Assembly (NCBI GenBank): GCA_963770275.1
Contig: CAVYPD010000032.1
Coordinates: forward strand, 118,651-182,650
Source: Roseiarcus sp963770275
GTDB lineage: Bacteria; Pseudomonadota; Alphaproteobacteria; Rhizobiales; Beijerinckiaceae
Reading direction: 5' to 3'
DNA: 64,000 bases
This document shows positions 20,239 through 29,036 of this stretch, piece after piece. The notes beneath the pieces are model-generated. The model did no database searches. It worked only from the letters and a program-made list of their open reading frames with translations, and was not told the DNA's origin. Made by a program: the position numbers and the translations under genes. Every line of letters starts with the position of its first letter. Positions within the stretch are counted from its first letter, which is position 1.

Positions 20239-21048
20239 TCAGCCCGGAAACAGCGTTTCCCCGCCGTCCACCCGAAGAACCTGGCCGCTGATATATTTGC
20301 TTCTGGGCCCAGCGAGGAAGGCGACCGCGTCGGCCATCTCGTCCGGCTCCCCATAACGGATAAGCGACTTGATCGACGAATCCATCTTTTTCGGATCGAC
20401 GACCCGCGTCGCCTCGAAGCGCGCGGTCTTGGTGGCGCCCGGGCTGACCGCATTGATGCGAACGCCCTCGGTCCGGACCGAGGCCGCGAGGCAGCGCGTA
20501 TAGTGGATGACGGCGGCCTTGAGGGCCGCATAGATGACGCCGTTCGTCACCCCGAATTGCGCCGCGGCCGAGCCAATGTTGATCACCGATCCGCTGCCCG
20601 CCTTCACCATCGGCGGCACGAACGCCTGACAGACGAGGATCGTGCCATAGAGGTTGTTCTCAGTCAGCGCCCTGATGTCTTCAAGCGGAATGCCGAGCGC
20701 GTCGTTGGGATCGGGCTTGCCGCCGGCCGCGCCAATGTCGCCGCCGGCGCAATTGACCAGGATGTCGACCCGCCCAAGCTTGGCTTCGATCTCTTCCTTC
20801 ATCTTCGCGACCGCCGCCTTATCGCCGATGTTGCCGCTCACCGCCGCGACTCTTCCGCCATGTCGCGCGATTTGCTTCGCAACCGCGTCGAGATCAGCCG
20901 CCTCGCCATACTTTGCGGGCCCGGTCCAGGTCAGGTCATGGATCGCCACATCCGCGCCAAGCTCGGCCAACCGCTCCGCCATCACGCGCCCGAGCCCTCG
21001 GCCCGAGCCGGTGACGAACGCGATCTTGCCGGCGAGCTCTTTGGTCAT
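20239..21048 (-). CDS. Short-chain dehydrogenase/reductase (269 aa)
   Basis: An SDR with TGSGRGLG cofactor motif, NCAG, Ser in NIGSAA and Tyr/Lys in VIYAALK. It carries a 10-15 residue insertion after the second strand (HDLTWTGPAKYGEAADLD) that sets it apart from the two neighbouring SDRs. C-terminus SGQVLRVDGGETLFPG. It follows the TIM-barrel gene by 16 bp and precedes the next SDR by 34 bp. Substrate unknown. Confidence 0.85.
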   Translation of the reverse strand: MTKELAGKIAFVTGSGRGLGRVMAERLAELGADVAIHDLTWTGPAKYGEAADLDAVAKQIARHGGRVAAVSGNIGDKAAVAKMKEEIEAKLGRVDILVNCAGGDIGAAGGKPDPNDALGIPLEDIRALTENNLYGTILVCQAFVPPMVKAGSGSVINIGSAAAQFGVTNGVIYAALKAAVIHYTRCLAASVRTEGVRINAVSPGATKTARFEATRVVDPKKMDSSIKSLIRYGEPDEMADAVAFLAGPRSKYISGQVLRVDGGETLFPG

Positions 21049-21064
21049 TCGTCAGTCTCCAGTC

Positions 21065-22091
21065 TTAAGCGCCAAGGCCAATCGCGCGCATGTTGCTGGC
21101 GCTGCGGCGCATCATCGTCAATTCGTAATCCGCGATCGCGGCATCGTCGCCGCGCTCCCAGGGCGTGCGATAGTCCGCCTCGTCGGGGAGGCGATTGACC
21201 CTCGCCGCCGCGAGGCAGGCGGCGAGCGCGGATGCTGACTTAGGCGCGTAGAGGCTCCACCATTCCGGGCGCAAAAACCGCACGTGGCGCGCTTCGAGCG
21301 CTCCGGGCTCGAGCACCGCATTCAGCTTCCGGCCCTGCCCCGCCGAGAATGTCCAGCATGGCGGCCATGGGAACGGCGCCGTCGCCGATGGCGCAGCGCA
21401 CCAGGCGATAGCCCTCGTCGGTGAACTGCACGCGGTAGTCTTTCAGATGGACGTGGCGCACGTGCGGGGCGACGCGGCGGACGAAATCGAGCGGCGCCTC
21501 GGCGACCGGAAAGGTGTTGCCAGTATCGAGACAAATGCCGAGGCCGCGGGTCGTCTCGCAAAAGTCGACGAGTTCGTCGCTGCCGAAGTCCTGGTGGTTT
21601 TCGATCGCCACAACTCTGCCTTCGTCGGCGGCGCGCGGGCCGCGCTCGGCAAGCGCGGCGCGAACCTCAGCGACGAGTTCCTTCCATTTGTCGCCAAGCG
21701 AATGACGATCGCCGCACAAGACCGTCGTCAGGCCGTGGCGGATGACCTCCGCGTTGAGAATGCGAGCCGAACGCAGCGCGCTCTCGAATGGACCCATCAT
21801 CAACCCGGAGCTGACGATCGGAGTCATGCCGAGGTCCCCGAGCCGATCACGAAGCGCACGGATCTCATCGTCGCTCATCGCCCGAAGCCAGGGGTCGTAG
21901 ATCTCGAGAACCTTCGCGCCAAGCTCGGTCGCGATCGCGATGAAGCCTTCGAGCCCCGCGCCCTTGGGATTGGCGCGAGGGCCGCCAGCGCCTTGCAAGC
22001 CCAGATGATAAGTCAGGCCATAAGGATTGAGGCCGAAGGCGAAGGTTTGTCCGCGCGCCTCCGGCTGAAGCGCCTTCGCGATTTCGTTCAT
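21065..22091 (-). CDS. Sugar phosphate isomerase/epimerase TIM-barrel protein, interrupted by one frameshift
   Basis: An AP-endonuclease-2 / xylose-isomerase-like barrel. Metal-ligand segments are VAIENHQDFGSDELVDF, ICLDTGNTFPVAE and VHLKDYRVQFTDEGYRL. After MLDILGG the frame shifts near 21330-21345; deleting one base continues it as LNAVLEPGALEARHVRFL to a stop at 21065, total about 341 aa. The start overlaps the upstream SDR stop by ATGA. Together with the isomerase at 8451 the island has two such barrels, which may perform isomerisation, epimerisation or keto-sugar cleavage. Confidence 0.8.
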
Positions 22092-22850
22092 CGAAGCCCC
22101 GCGTCGACAATGATCGACTGCTTGGTGACCATGTGGCTGTCATCAGCAGCGAGAAACAGCGCCATCCGCGCGATGTCCTCGCCGAGCAACGTCTGCTTGA
22201 TGGATTGACGCTGGACGATCGCATCGACCGATTCCGGCGTCTTGTACCACAGCCGCCGCTGCCGATCGGTCATCACCGCGCCGGGCTCGATCGCGTTCAC
22301 GCGAATGTTATCCGAGCCAAACGCGCGGGCCAGCGCATTGGTCAGGCCGATGATGCCGGCCTTAGCCGTGGCATAAGCCGGCATCTCGGCCGCGCCACGC
22401 CAGGCGATCGACGAGAGGTTGATGATCGACCCGAAACCAAGCTCGCGCATTTGCGGATGAACGGCTTGGGCGGCAAAAAAGTGATGCGCGCAGATTCACG
22501 TTCTGGGCATGGTCCCAATAGTCGGCGGTGACGTCTGCGACCGCGTGGCGCTCGTCATTGGCGGCATTGTTGACCAGGACGGCGATGCGGCCGAGCTTCA
22601 CGCGGGCTTCCGCGATCGCCGCTTGCAGCGCAACGACGTCCGTCACGTCGCAGTGTAGAAACAGCGCCGTCCCGCCCTCGGCTTTTACCGTCGCCGCGAT
22701 TCCCTCGCCCTCTGCGCGCTGCACGTCGACGAACGCGACGCGCGCATGATTGCGCGCGAAGGCGCGCACGATGTCAGCGCCGATGCCGGTCGCGCCACCG
22801 CTGATGAACACATTGCGCCCGGCAAGGCTGGGGTAGATGGCGAAGGTCAA
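22088..22850 (-). CDS. Short-chain dehydrogenase/reductase, TTG start, interrupted by one frameshift
   Basis: An SDR beginning with TTG at 22850 (LTFAIYPSLAGRNVFISGGATGIG), where TTGA overlaps the UgpC-type ATPase stop. The opening resembles alphaproteobacterial SDRs annotated as L-fuconate or L-rhamnose dehydrogenase. Near 22480-22495 the frame breaks after QNVNLR; removing one base gives HHFFAAQAVHPQMRELGFG and leads into the catalytic region NLSSIAWRGAAEMPAYATAK. The reconstructed length is 253 aa, normal for the family. Probable sugar or aldose dehydrogenase. Confidence 0.82.
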
Positions 22851-23972
22851 ACGGCGACCTGGGGAATCAGCGCCTGACTTTCCGGATCGAACAGGCACGC
22901 ATGCGCCATGTCAATTCCGAGCGGCAAAAGCTCGCCGAGACGCGGAGCGCCGTCCGGATCGAAGCGCCCTACGATCTCTTGCTCGCCGAGCTTCAAAACC
23001 GCATGGGTTTCGGCGCCGGTCGGCTCGACCACTTCGACCGGCACGCTCACCATCGCGAGTCCGGCCTTCTGAGTCTTCAGGTTCGCATCATAGCGGAACA
23101 GGTGCTCTGGGCGCACGCCGAGCACCACCTTGCCGCTCGCGGGCCGGATGCACGGGCGTCAGGGCAAGCGGCAATTTCGCGGTTTCGCCGTGGCCGAGCG
23201 CAATCACGATCGCCGGACGGCCACCGAGTTCCGTGAATTCACCTGGAATGAAATTCATCGATGGCGATCCCATGAAGCCAGCGACAAACATATTGGCGGG
23301 CCGGTCGTAGACGGCCTGCGGTTCGTCAAATTGCTGGATCGCGCCCTGATGCATGACCGCGATGCGCGACGCAAGCGTCATCGCCTCGATCTGGTCATGG
23401 GTGACGTAGATCGTGGTCTTGCCAACCCTCAGATGCAGCTTCTTGATCTCGGTGCGCATATCGACGCGCAGCTTGGCGTCGAGATTGGACAAAGGCTCGT
23501 CGAACAGAAAGAGCTTCGGATCGCGCACCAACGCGCGCCCCATCGCGACGCGTTGACGCTGACCGCCGGACAATTGGCCGGGCTTGCGGTTGAGGAGGGG
23601 CTCGATCTGCAAGAGCGAGGCGACGCGCGCAATCGCGGCGTTCTGCTCAGCCTTGGGCACGCCCCGGCTCTCCATGCCGAAGGTCATGTTCTGTCTGGCC
23701 GTCATCGTCGGGTAGAGCGCATAGGATTGGAACACCATGGCGATGTCGCGGTCCTTTGGCGCGACCGAATTGACGATTCTTCCGTCGATGCGGATCTCGC
23801 CCTCGCTTACGCTTTCCAGTCCCGCGATCATGGCGAGAAGCGTCGACTTGCCGCAGCCGGAAGGTCCGACGAGCGCGACAAACTCTCCCGTCTTCGCCTC
23901 GAGGTCGATGCCCTTGAGAACTTGGACCGAGCCAAAGCGCTTGTAGAGCCGCGAGACGGTCAGCGTCGCCAT
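22847..23972 (-). CDS. ugpC: UgpC/MalK-family sugar ABC transporter ATP-binding protein, interrupted by one frameshift
   Basis: A carbohydrate-importer ATPase with Walker A GPSGCGKST, Q-loop MVFQSYALYP, signature LSGGQRQRVAMGRAL, Walker B FLFDEPLSNLD and switch His YVTHDQ. The C-terminal regulatory TOBE/OB domain (VLGVRPEHLF ... VVEPTGAETHAVLKLG) is in another frame. The junction near 23110-23130 is healed by deleting one base (PVxIRPASGKVVLGVRPEHL), giving 374 aa. It energises the MalF/MalG pair encoded upstream. The symbol reflects family only; glycerol-3-phosphate is not implied as substrate. Confidence 0.87.
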
Positions 23973-23982
23973 TGTCGCTCGG

Positions 23983-24885
23983 TCACTTGATGGCGCCTTG
24001 CGTAAGCCCGCGGACGAAATACTTGCCGCCGAACAGATAAATCAGGAGCGGCGGAACGGCGCCGATCATCACCGCGGCGCTCGCGACGTCATAGGGGTGC
24101 GCGTTCATCTGGCTGGTCGCCAGCGCGACCAGCGCCGCGGTGATCGGCTGCTGAGTTCCGCCGGTGAAGACGACGCCGAACAGGAATTCGTTCCAGATGC
24201 CGGTGAACTGCCAGATCACGGTGACGATGAGGATCGGCGGCGACAGGGGCAAGATGATCTTGAAAAAGATGCGCCAGAAGCCGGCGCCGTCGATGCGAGC
24301 CGCCTTGATGAGGTCGTCGGGGATGTTGACGTAATAGTTGCGGCAGAACAGCGTCGTGAACGAGAGACCCTGGATCACGTGAACGAGAATGAGGCCATAG
24401 ACCGAGTTCGAGAGATGCAACGCGCCGAGGATGTAGGCCCAGGGCAGAAGCGCAATCTGGCCCGGCATGAAGACGCCGAGGACGATGCAGATGAACAGCG
24501 TCTCCGATCCGGGGAAGCGCCATTTCGAGAGGACGTAGCCGTTCATCGCGCCGATGAGGGTCGAGAGGATCGTCGCCGGGATGGTCATGTAGAGGGAGTT
24601 GAAGAAATTGCGTTTGACGCCCTCGCAGGTGCCGGCGACGCAATAATGCGCCCAAGCCTGCGGCCATGCCTTCAAAGAGAAGCTGTGCGGCAGCGCGATC
24701 AATCCGTTCTGCGTGATCTCCGGCAATTCGCGAAACGAATTGGCGACGACGACGAACAGCGGCAGCAGATAAATGAGCGCGAACACTGCGAGGAACGCAT
24801 AGATCGCGAGCCGCCGCAGGGCGAAACGGAGACTCTCGCCGCGCGCCTGCGAATCGAGCGCCAGATCGAAGGTCGCGTCAACCAT
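23983..24885 (-). CDS. Carbohydrate ABC transporter permease, MalG type (300 aa)
   Basis: A six-helix inner-membrane permease. The N-terminal helix is YAFLAVFALIYLLPLFVVVA and the EAA loop is NIPDDLIKAARIDGAGFWRIF, where it contacts the ATPase. It ends GGKYFVRGLTQGAIK, the characteristic end of MalG-like proteins (RGLTxGAVK). The start is ATG at 24885 (MVDATFDLA), overlapping the ancestral end of the MalF gene in ATGGTTGA. It pairs with MalF. Confidence 0.9.
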   Translation of the reverse strand: MVDATFDLALDSQARGESLRFALRRLAIYAFLAVFALIYLLPLFVVVANSFRELPEITQNGLIALPHSFSLKAWPQAWAHYCVAGTCEGVKRNFFNSLYMTIPATILSTLIGAMNGYVLSKWRFPGSETLFICIVLGVFMPGQIALLPWAYILGALHLSNSVYGLILVHVIQGLSFTTLFCRNYYVNIPDDLIKAARIDGAGFWRIFFKIILPLSPPILIVTVIWQFTGIWNEFLFGVVFTGGTQQPITAALVALATSQMNAHPYDVASAAVMIGAVPPLLIYLFGGKYFVRGLTQGAIK

Positions 24886-25814
24886 GGGCGGCCTCGCGGC
24901 CGTGAGCGCCAGACCGTCCATAAAGCGTAAGGAACGAGGACGACCGCCAGCGCCGCCAGCATCATGATGGCGGCCGCCGCGCCGATCGCGATCTCGCCGC
25001 GCTGGAACATGAGGTCATAGACGTAGTTGGCCGGAAAGGTCGTCGATATGCCCGGGCCGCCACGGGTCAGCGCGACGACGAGATCGAAGGTCTTGATCGC
25101 GAATTGTAGCAGCACCACGATGACCGCGACGAAGATGGGCGCGATCGAGGGTATGATGACTTTCCGATAGATCCGCGCCGGGCCCGCGCCGTCGATCTGC
25201 GCCGCCTTGACGAGGTCGGGATCGACCGAACGCAAGCCGGCGAGCAAGAGGGCCATGGCGAAGCCGGAAGACTGCCAGATCCCGGTCGCTATGATCGCGT
25301 AGATCGCGGTGTTGCGGTTCGTCGTCAGGCGGAAAGTGAAATCGTGCCAGCCGAGGCTGCGCACCAGAAACTCGATGCCGGCGTCGGGGCTATAGAGCCA
25401 GCTCCACACCACGCCGGTGACCACGAACGAGACCGCGAGCGGATAGAGAAAGATTGTCCGCCATACCGCCTCGCCCTTCACGCGCTGATCGATGGCGATG
25501 GCGAGAGCCAGACCGACCGCGAGAGAGAGGATAACGTAGAAGGCGCTGAAATAGAAAAGATTGCCGTAGGCGATCTTCCAGCGCGCATTGGACCAAAGAT
25601 CGAAATAGGGTTTCAGGCCGACGAATTTGTAGGTCGGCAGCATCGTGCTGTTGGACACGGAAATGTAGAGCGTCCACAGCGTGAAACCGAACACGTAGAC
25701 AAGGCTCGCGATCACGCCCGGTGCGATCGCGAGCCTCGGCGTCCAGGCTCCGAGTGTTTCGCGAAAGCTGGCTTTCGCCCGAAGGGACTCGTTCGCGCTG
25801 AGGGCGTTTGACAT
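24878..25814 (-). CDS. Carbohydrate ABC transporter permease, MalF type, frameshifted at the extreme C-terminus
   Basis: An inner-membrane permease with the EAA loop SVDPDLVKAAQIDGAGPARIY and several long hydrophobic helices (IAPGVIASLVYVFGFTLWTLY; FLYPLAVSFVVTGVVWSWLY). It reads on through YALWTVWRSR without the usual stop into the downstream gene. Deleting one base near 24900 restores REAAHG and a TGA at 24880-24878 that overlaps the MalG start, the arrangement normally seen. Repaired length about 311 aa. As printed, the frame would extend to about 24699 out of frame over malG, which is unlikely to be real. Confidence 0.87.
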
Positions 25815-25842
25815 GGGCGATGTTCAATCGCGCTGCAAAACT

Positions 25843-25870
25843 GGCCGCCCGACAGAAGCGCCGAGCGGCC
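25843..25870 (-). terminator. Weak stem-loop between binding-protein and MalF genes
   Basis: GGCCGC and GCGGCC pair across about 16 nt in the 66-bp gap after the binding-protein gene; on the minus strand the stem is followed by AGTTTTGC. It is in the same position as the stronger hairpin in the plus operon and may likewise limit read-through to the permeases. Short stem, so tentative. Confidence 0.4.
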
Positions 25871-25880
25871 GGATCCTTGC

Positions 25881-27143
25881 TTACTTTTGCGCGTCGACGG
25901 CGTCCGCCATCGCGCTCGCGGCTTCTTCCGGGGTCATTTTCGGGTTGTTCACGAAGGACGTGACGGTGTCGAGGATCGCGCCGCGGTATTTCTGCAGGAT
26001 GGTCATGTTATGGGCCATCGAGCGCACCAGCATGCCGTCGGCGATCGAGGCTTGCAGGTCCTTCTGCGACTGCTGCTGGCAAGGATTGAAGTCCTTAAGA
26101 TCGATGTCGAGCCGAGCGGGAATCGAGCCCTTGGCCTGATTGAATACGGTCTGGAACTTCGGCGACATGATGAGATGGGCGAGCAGCTTTTGCCCCTCGA
26201 CATAGTCGGGGTCCGTTTGAGTGAAGAAGACGACGGAATCCGAATTGAGAATGAAGCCAGACTTGCCCCAGTCGGTCGGCGCCTGGCCGCACTGATAGTC
26301 CGTCCCTTGCTTGAGGCCGGCGGCGGTGAAGATGCCGATCTGCCAGTCGCCCATGATCATGAACACGGCCTGGCCCTTGGCGATCATGGCTGTAGCGCTG
26401 TCGTAGTCTCGGCCTGCAATCCCCGGATCCATATATTTCGAGACCATCAGCCGGTACTGCTCAAACGCCTTGATCATTTCAGGCGAGCGCATCGCCGCGG
26501 TGTCGCCCTCGACAAAAGCTTTCTTGAAAAGGCTCTGATCCATTCCGTAGACGACCACCTCGAACGTCGTGGCGTCGGTCCAGTCCTGGCTGAAATGGGA
26601 GATGCAGATGAGATGCGCCGCGACCGCCTTGTCGCAGTCGGCGTTGAATTCCGCCCAGGTCTTCGGCAGGGACTTGATTCCCGCCTGCTCCATCGCCTTG
26701 GTCGAGCCCCAGAGCCAGTTGATGCGATGAATATTCATCGGCGCCGCGACCCAGTGCCCGGTCGGCTTCATCACCGGCAAGAGGTCGGGCGCGACGACCT
26801 TGTCCCACCCTTCCGTGGCCGCGATCTGGTCGATGTTCGCGGTCTTACCGGTTTCGTTCCACTCGGCGATCTCGGGACCCTTAAGCTGCACCGCTGGCGG
26901 CGCGCTGCCGGCGACAACGTCGGCGCGGAGCTTCGCCAACGTGTTGGCCGTATGGCCCGCGATCGAAGTCTGCTCCCACTTGCCGCCCGCGGCGGTGAAC
27001 ATCTCGCCAAGCTTGGCGATGGCCGCTGCGTCGGAGCCCTCGGACCATTGGCTGAGCAGATTTGTCTTGGGTTCGGCCAGCGCCGCGGTCGTCGCGGCGG
27101 TGAAGGCGATGACTCCAGTCAGCGCCGCCTTGATCGTGAGCAT
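25881..27143 (-). CDS. Extracellular solute-binding protein family 1 (420 aa) of a carbohydrate ABC importer
   Basis: A periplasmic binding protein with signal peptide MLTIKAALTGVIAFTAATTA (cleavage after ALA) and mature start EPKTNLLSQWSEGSDA. Features of the family-1 cluster used for glucose/mannose and other sugars include EIAEWNETGKTANIDQIAATEGW, PMNIHRINWLWGS, ATAMIAKGQAVFMIMGDW and MTPEEAASAMADAVDAQK. It heads the long minus operon, followed by MalF and MalG, and its promoter should lie in 27144-27407. Confidence 0.9.
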   Translation of the reverse strand: MLTIKAALTGVIAFTAATTAALAEPKTNLLSQWSEGSDAAAIAKLGEMFTAAGGKWEQTSIAGHTANTLAKLRADVVAGSAPPAVQLKGPEIAEWNETGKTANIDQIAATEGWDKVVAPDLLPVMKPTGHWVAAPMNIHRINWLWGSTKAMEQAGIKSLPKTWAEFNADCDKAVAAHLICISHFSQDWTDATTFEVVVYGMDQSLFKKAFVEGDTAAMRSPEMIKAFEQYRLMVSKYMDPGIAGRDYDSATAMIAKGQAVFMIMGDWQIGIFTAAGLKQGTDYQCGQAPTDWGKSGFILNSDSVVFFTQTDPDYVEGQKLLAHLIMSPKFQTVFNQAKGSIPARLDIDLKDFNPCQQQSQKDLQASIADGMLVRSMAHNMTILQKYRGAILDTVTSFVNNPKMTPEEAASAMADAVDAQK

Positions 27144-27407
27144 CGTTTCTCTCCCACCTGCGAGCCGACACGCTTCGCGTCAGCCCTAGCGATTTCGTTC
27201 GAATTTCTGCTATTTGCGCGCGCGCCGCGCGGCGTCGTTCAATAAGGAGTAAAGTGATTGATTCGAGGCGTCAAACATTCAACGGAATGCGCATTGAACG
27301 GCCCGAGGCCGAGCAGCCGGAATCGGACAACGACAAGACCGGAATGCGGATTGAAGCCGGAGGCGGTTTACGCTGCCGTGAAGGCGGCCGACTGGGGAGT
27401 TAGGCGC
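27144..27407. promoter_or_regulatory. Divergent intergenic region upstream of the binding-protein operon and the DUF2147 gene
   Basis: About 264 bp with no supportable gene. It must hold the promoter of the long minus sugar operon and that of the plus-strand DUF2147 gene, whose Shine-Dalgarno GGGGAG is near 27393-27400. I see no clear -35/-10 pair and no strong palindrome. Confidence 0.4.
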
Positions 27408-27788
27408 ATGTTGCGAAGGGCTTCGGCATTGGCGGCGCTATTGACGATCGGCGCGAGCGGCGTCTCGCTTGCTCACGAGGCCCCGTACCTCGGCGATTGG
27501 GCGCGCGCGGACGGCAAGACCAGGATCCATGTCGCATCCTGCGGCGCGGCGGTTTGCGCTCGCAACACTTGGGTCGGACATGGCGCCTCAGGAGAAAGGG
27601 TCGGCGATCGCCTCATTCTCAAGGTCAAGCCGGCCGGCGCTGGGCATTGGTCGGGGAACGCCTTCGATCCGCAGCGCCACCAGAACTACGCAATCAATGT
27701 CCGCGTCGCCGACAAGCACATGACCACGCGCGGATGCGTAATGGGCGGATTCATGTGCGAGAGCATGGGCTGGAACCGGCATCGGTAA
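27408..27788 (+). CDS. DUF2147-like secreted protein (126 aa)
   Basis: A small exported protein with signal peptide MLRRASALAALLTIGASGVS (LAHEA cleavage region) and the pattern of DUF2147: GDWARADGKTRIHVASC, a cysteine pair near CGAAVCARN, FDPQRHQNYAINV, then RGCVMGGFMCESMGWNR. The paired cysteines suggest a disulphide-stabilised periplasmic lipocalin-like barrel. Function unknown. The start at 27408 is chosen for the signal peptide and the GGGGAG Shine-Dalgarno. Confidence 0.75.
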   Translation: MLRRASALAALLTIGASGVSLAHEAPYLGDWARADGKTRIHVASCGAAVCARNTWVGHGASGERVGDRLILKVKPAGAGHWSGNAFDPQRHQNYAINVRVADKHMTTRGCVMGGFMCESMGWNRHR

Positions 27789-27823
27789 TAGCGCAGCGAA
27801 TGGCGAACGGATTTGCTCGGCAG

Positions 27824-28285
27824 TCACCGCTGCCAATTCACAAACAGCAGTACCCCTGCAGCGGCAAGGGTCGCCATCGCGACAAGATAGGCAATCTGAA
27901 GGGTGATGTTCTTCCAGAACAGAATGCGCGACATGAGCGCGCATCGAACCGGCAGTTCCTCAACGTCCAGCACCGGATCGGCGATGAACCCGAAATCTTC
28001 CGGATTCGAACCGCGCCAGATCGGGAATCGTGTCCGTCCCGCGCGTGGAAAGCGCGGATAGACCGAGGCCAACAGATTGAAGAAGATGACGATGAACGGC
28101 GCCAGCAACACCGGAACGTTCAAATAATGGGGGTAGTGGTCGCGAAACTGAAGGACCGTCCCCATCATGATGGCGACGAAAAGCACTGCGATATTCGCCT
28201 TGATGTCACTCAGGCGAATGGAATCGCCGTAGCCGACGAGCAGATTGCGCAACTGATTTTCGTGATCTTTGGATATCACCGGCAT
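27824..28285 (-). CDS. Pycsar-effector-like small membrane protein, copy B (153 aa)
   Basis: A small protein with the motif SDIKANIAVLFVAIMMG near residues 22-38, two hydrophobic segments in the first half (VLFVAIMMGTVLQF; LNVPVLLAPFIVIFFNLLAS) and a C-terminal helix (IAYLVAMATLAAAGVLLFV). The D-x-KA-x-hydrophobic signature is that of the PycTM / Pycsar system effector family, whose studied members damage the inner membrane on binding cCMP or cUMP during phage infection. No cognate cyclase gene is adjacent. It is paralogous to the next gene, which shares the motif and layout. A housekeeping membrane role cannot be excluded. Confidence 0.7.
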   Translation of the reverse strand: MPVISKDHENQLRNLLVGYGDSIRLSDIKANIAVLFVAIMMGTVLQFRDHYPHYLNVPVLLAPFIVIFFNLLASVYPRFPRAGRTRFPIWRGSNPEDFGFIADPVLDVEELPVRCALMSRILFWKNITLQIAYLVAMATLAAAGVLLFVNWQR

Positions 28286-28375
28286 GGCGACACCCGCCAT
28301 GGAGCGCGCGAAGCGGCGAGGCTTCTCGAAGCATCGTCCCGCGGCATTGGATGATTGCTCATCGAGCGCGCTCGC

Positions 28376-28837
28376 CTAAACATACCAGATGTAGACAAGC
28401 AAAAACATGCTCGCGACGATGCTCGCCATCGCGACAAAAAAACTGATGCGAATGTAAAGGGTCTTCCACCACAAGAGTTCCGAGAGAACCGAGCAGCGCA
28501 ATTTCAGCTGCTCAAGCTCGTCCTCGGCTTCGACGACTTTGGCGAAATCGCTGATCGTGGCGTTGCGCGAGACGATGAAATGCTTGCCGCCGCGCTTGGG
28601 GTAGCGAGGAATGAGCACCGCCAGCAGGCATATGTACACGATGAGGAAGGGCAGCATCACCAAGGGGATGGGGAGATAGTGGGGAAATCGCGGATAGTTG
28701 CCGAGCACCGGCCCCATCATGAAGGCGACGAACAGGATCGCGATATTGGCCTTGAAATCGCTTTGGCGGATCGCATCGGTATAGCCGGCGATCAGGCCGC
28801 GATAGGGTTGAGCGGGATCGGCGGCGACCTTGTTCAT
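28376..28837 (-). CDS. Pycsar-effector-like small membrane protein, copy A (153 aa)
   Basis: A tandem paralogue of the preceding protein: SDFKANIAILFVAFMMG, hydrophobic hairpin LPIPLVMLPFLIVYICLLAV and C-terminal helix ISFFVAMASIVASMFLLVYI. The middle, acidic soluble portion (ISDFAKVVEAEDELEQLKLRCSVLSELLWWKT) matches LDVEELPVRCALMSRILFWKN of copy B. It lies upstream of copy B on the same strand with a 90-bp gap, so the two are probably co-transcribed. Confidence 0.7.
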   Translation of the reverse strand: MNKVAADPAQPYRGLIAGYTDAIRQSDFKANIAILFVAFMMGPVLGNYPRFPHYLPIPLVMLPFLIVYICLLAVLIPRYPKRGGKHFIVSRNATISDFAKVVEAEDELEQLKLRCSVLSELLWWKTLYIRISFFVAMASIVASMFLLVYIWYV

Positions 28838-29036
28838 CCCTCAGCCGAACACTCCATGAAGGCGGCCCGGCGGACGCGCCCTTTTGCGCTATCCTGGGGC
28901 TCGGGCCCACCGAGGTCCTTCGAATCGAATTGGCGTGAAGAGGGACGCCCTGTCAAGATCGGTTGAATCAGGCTTTTTAGGGGGAACCCTGTTTAAGAAC
29001 GGCGGCGGCGAGAGCGAGCCGCAGGCTCTTTCGTCG

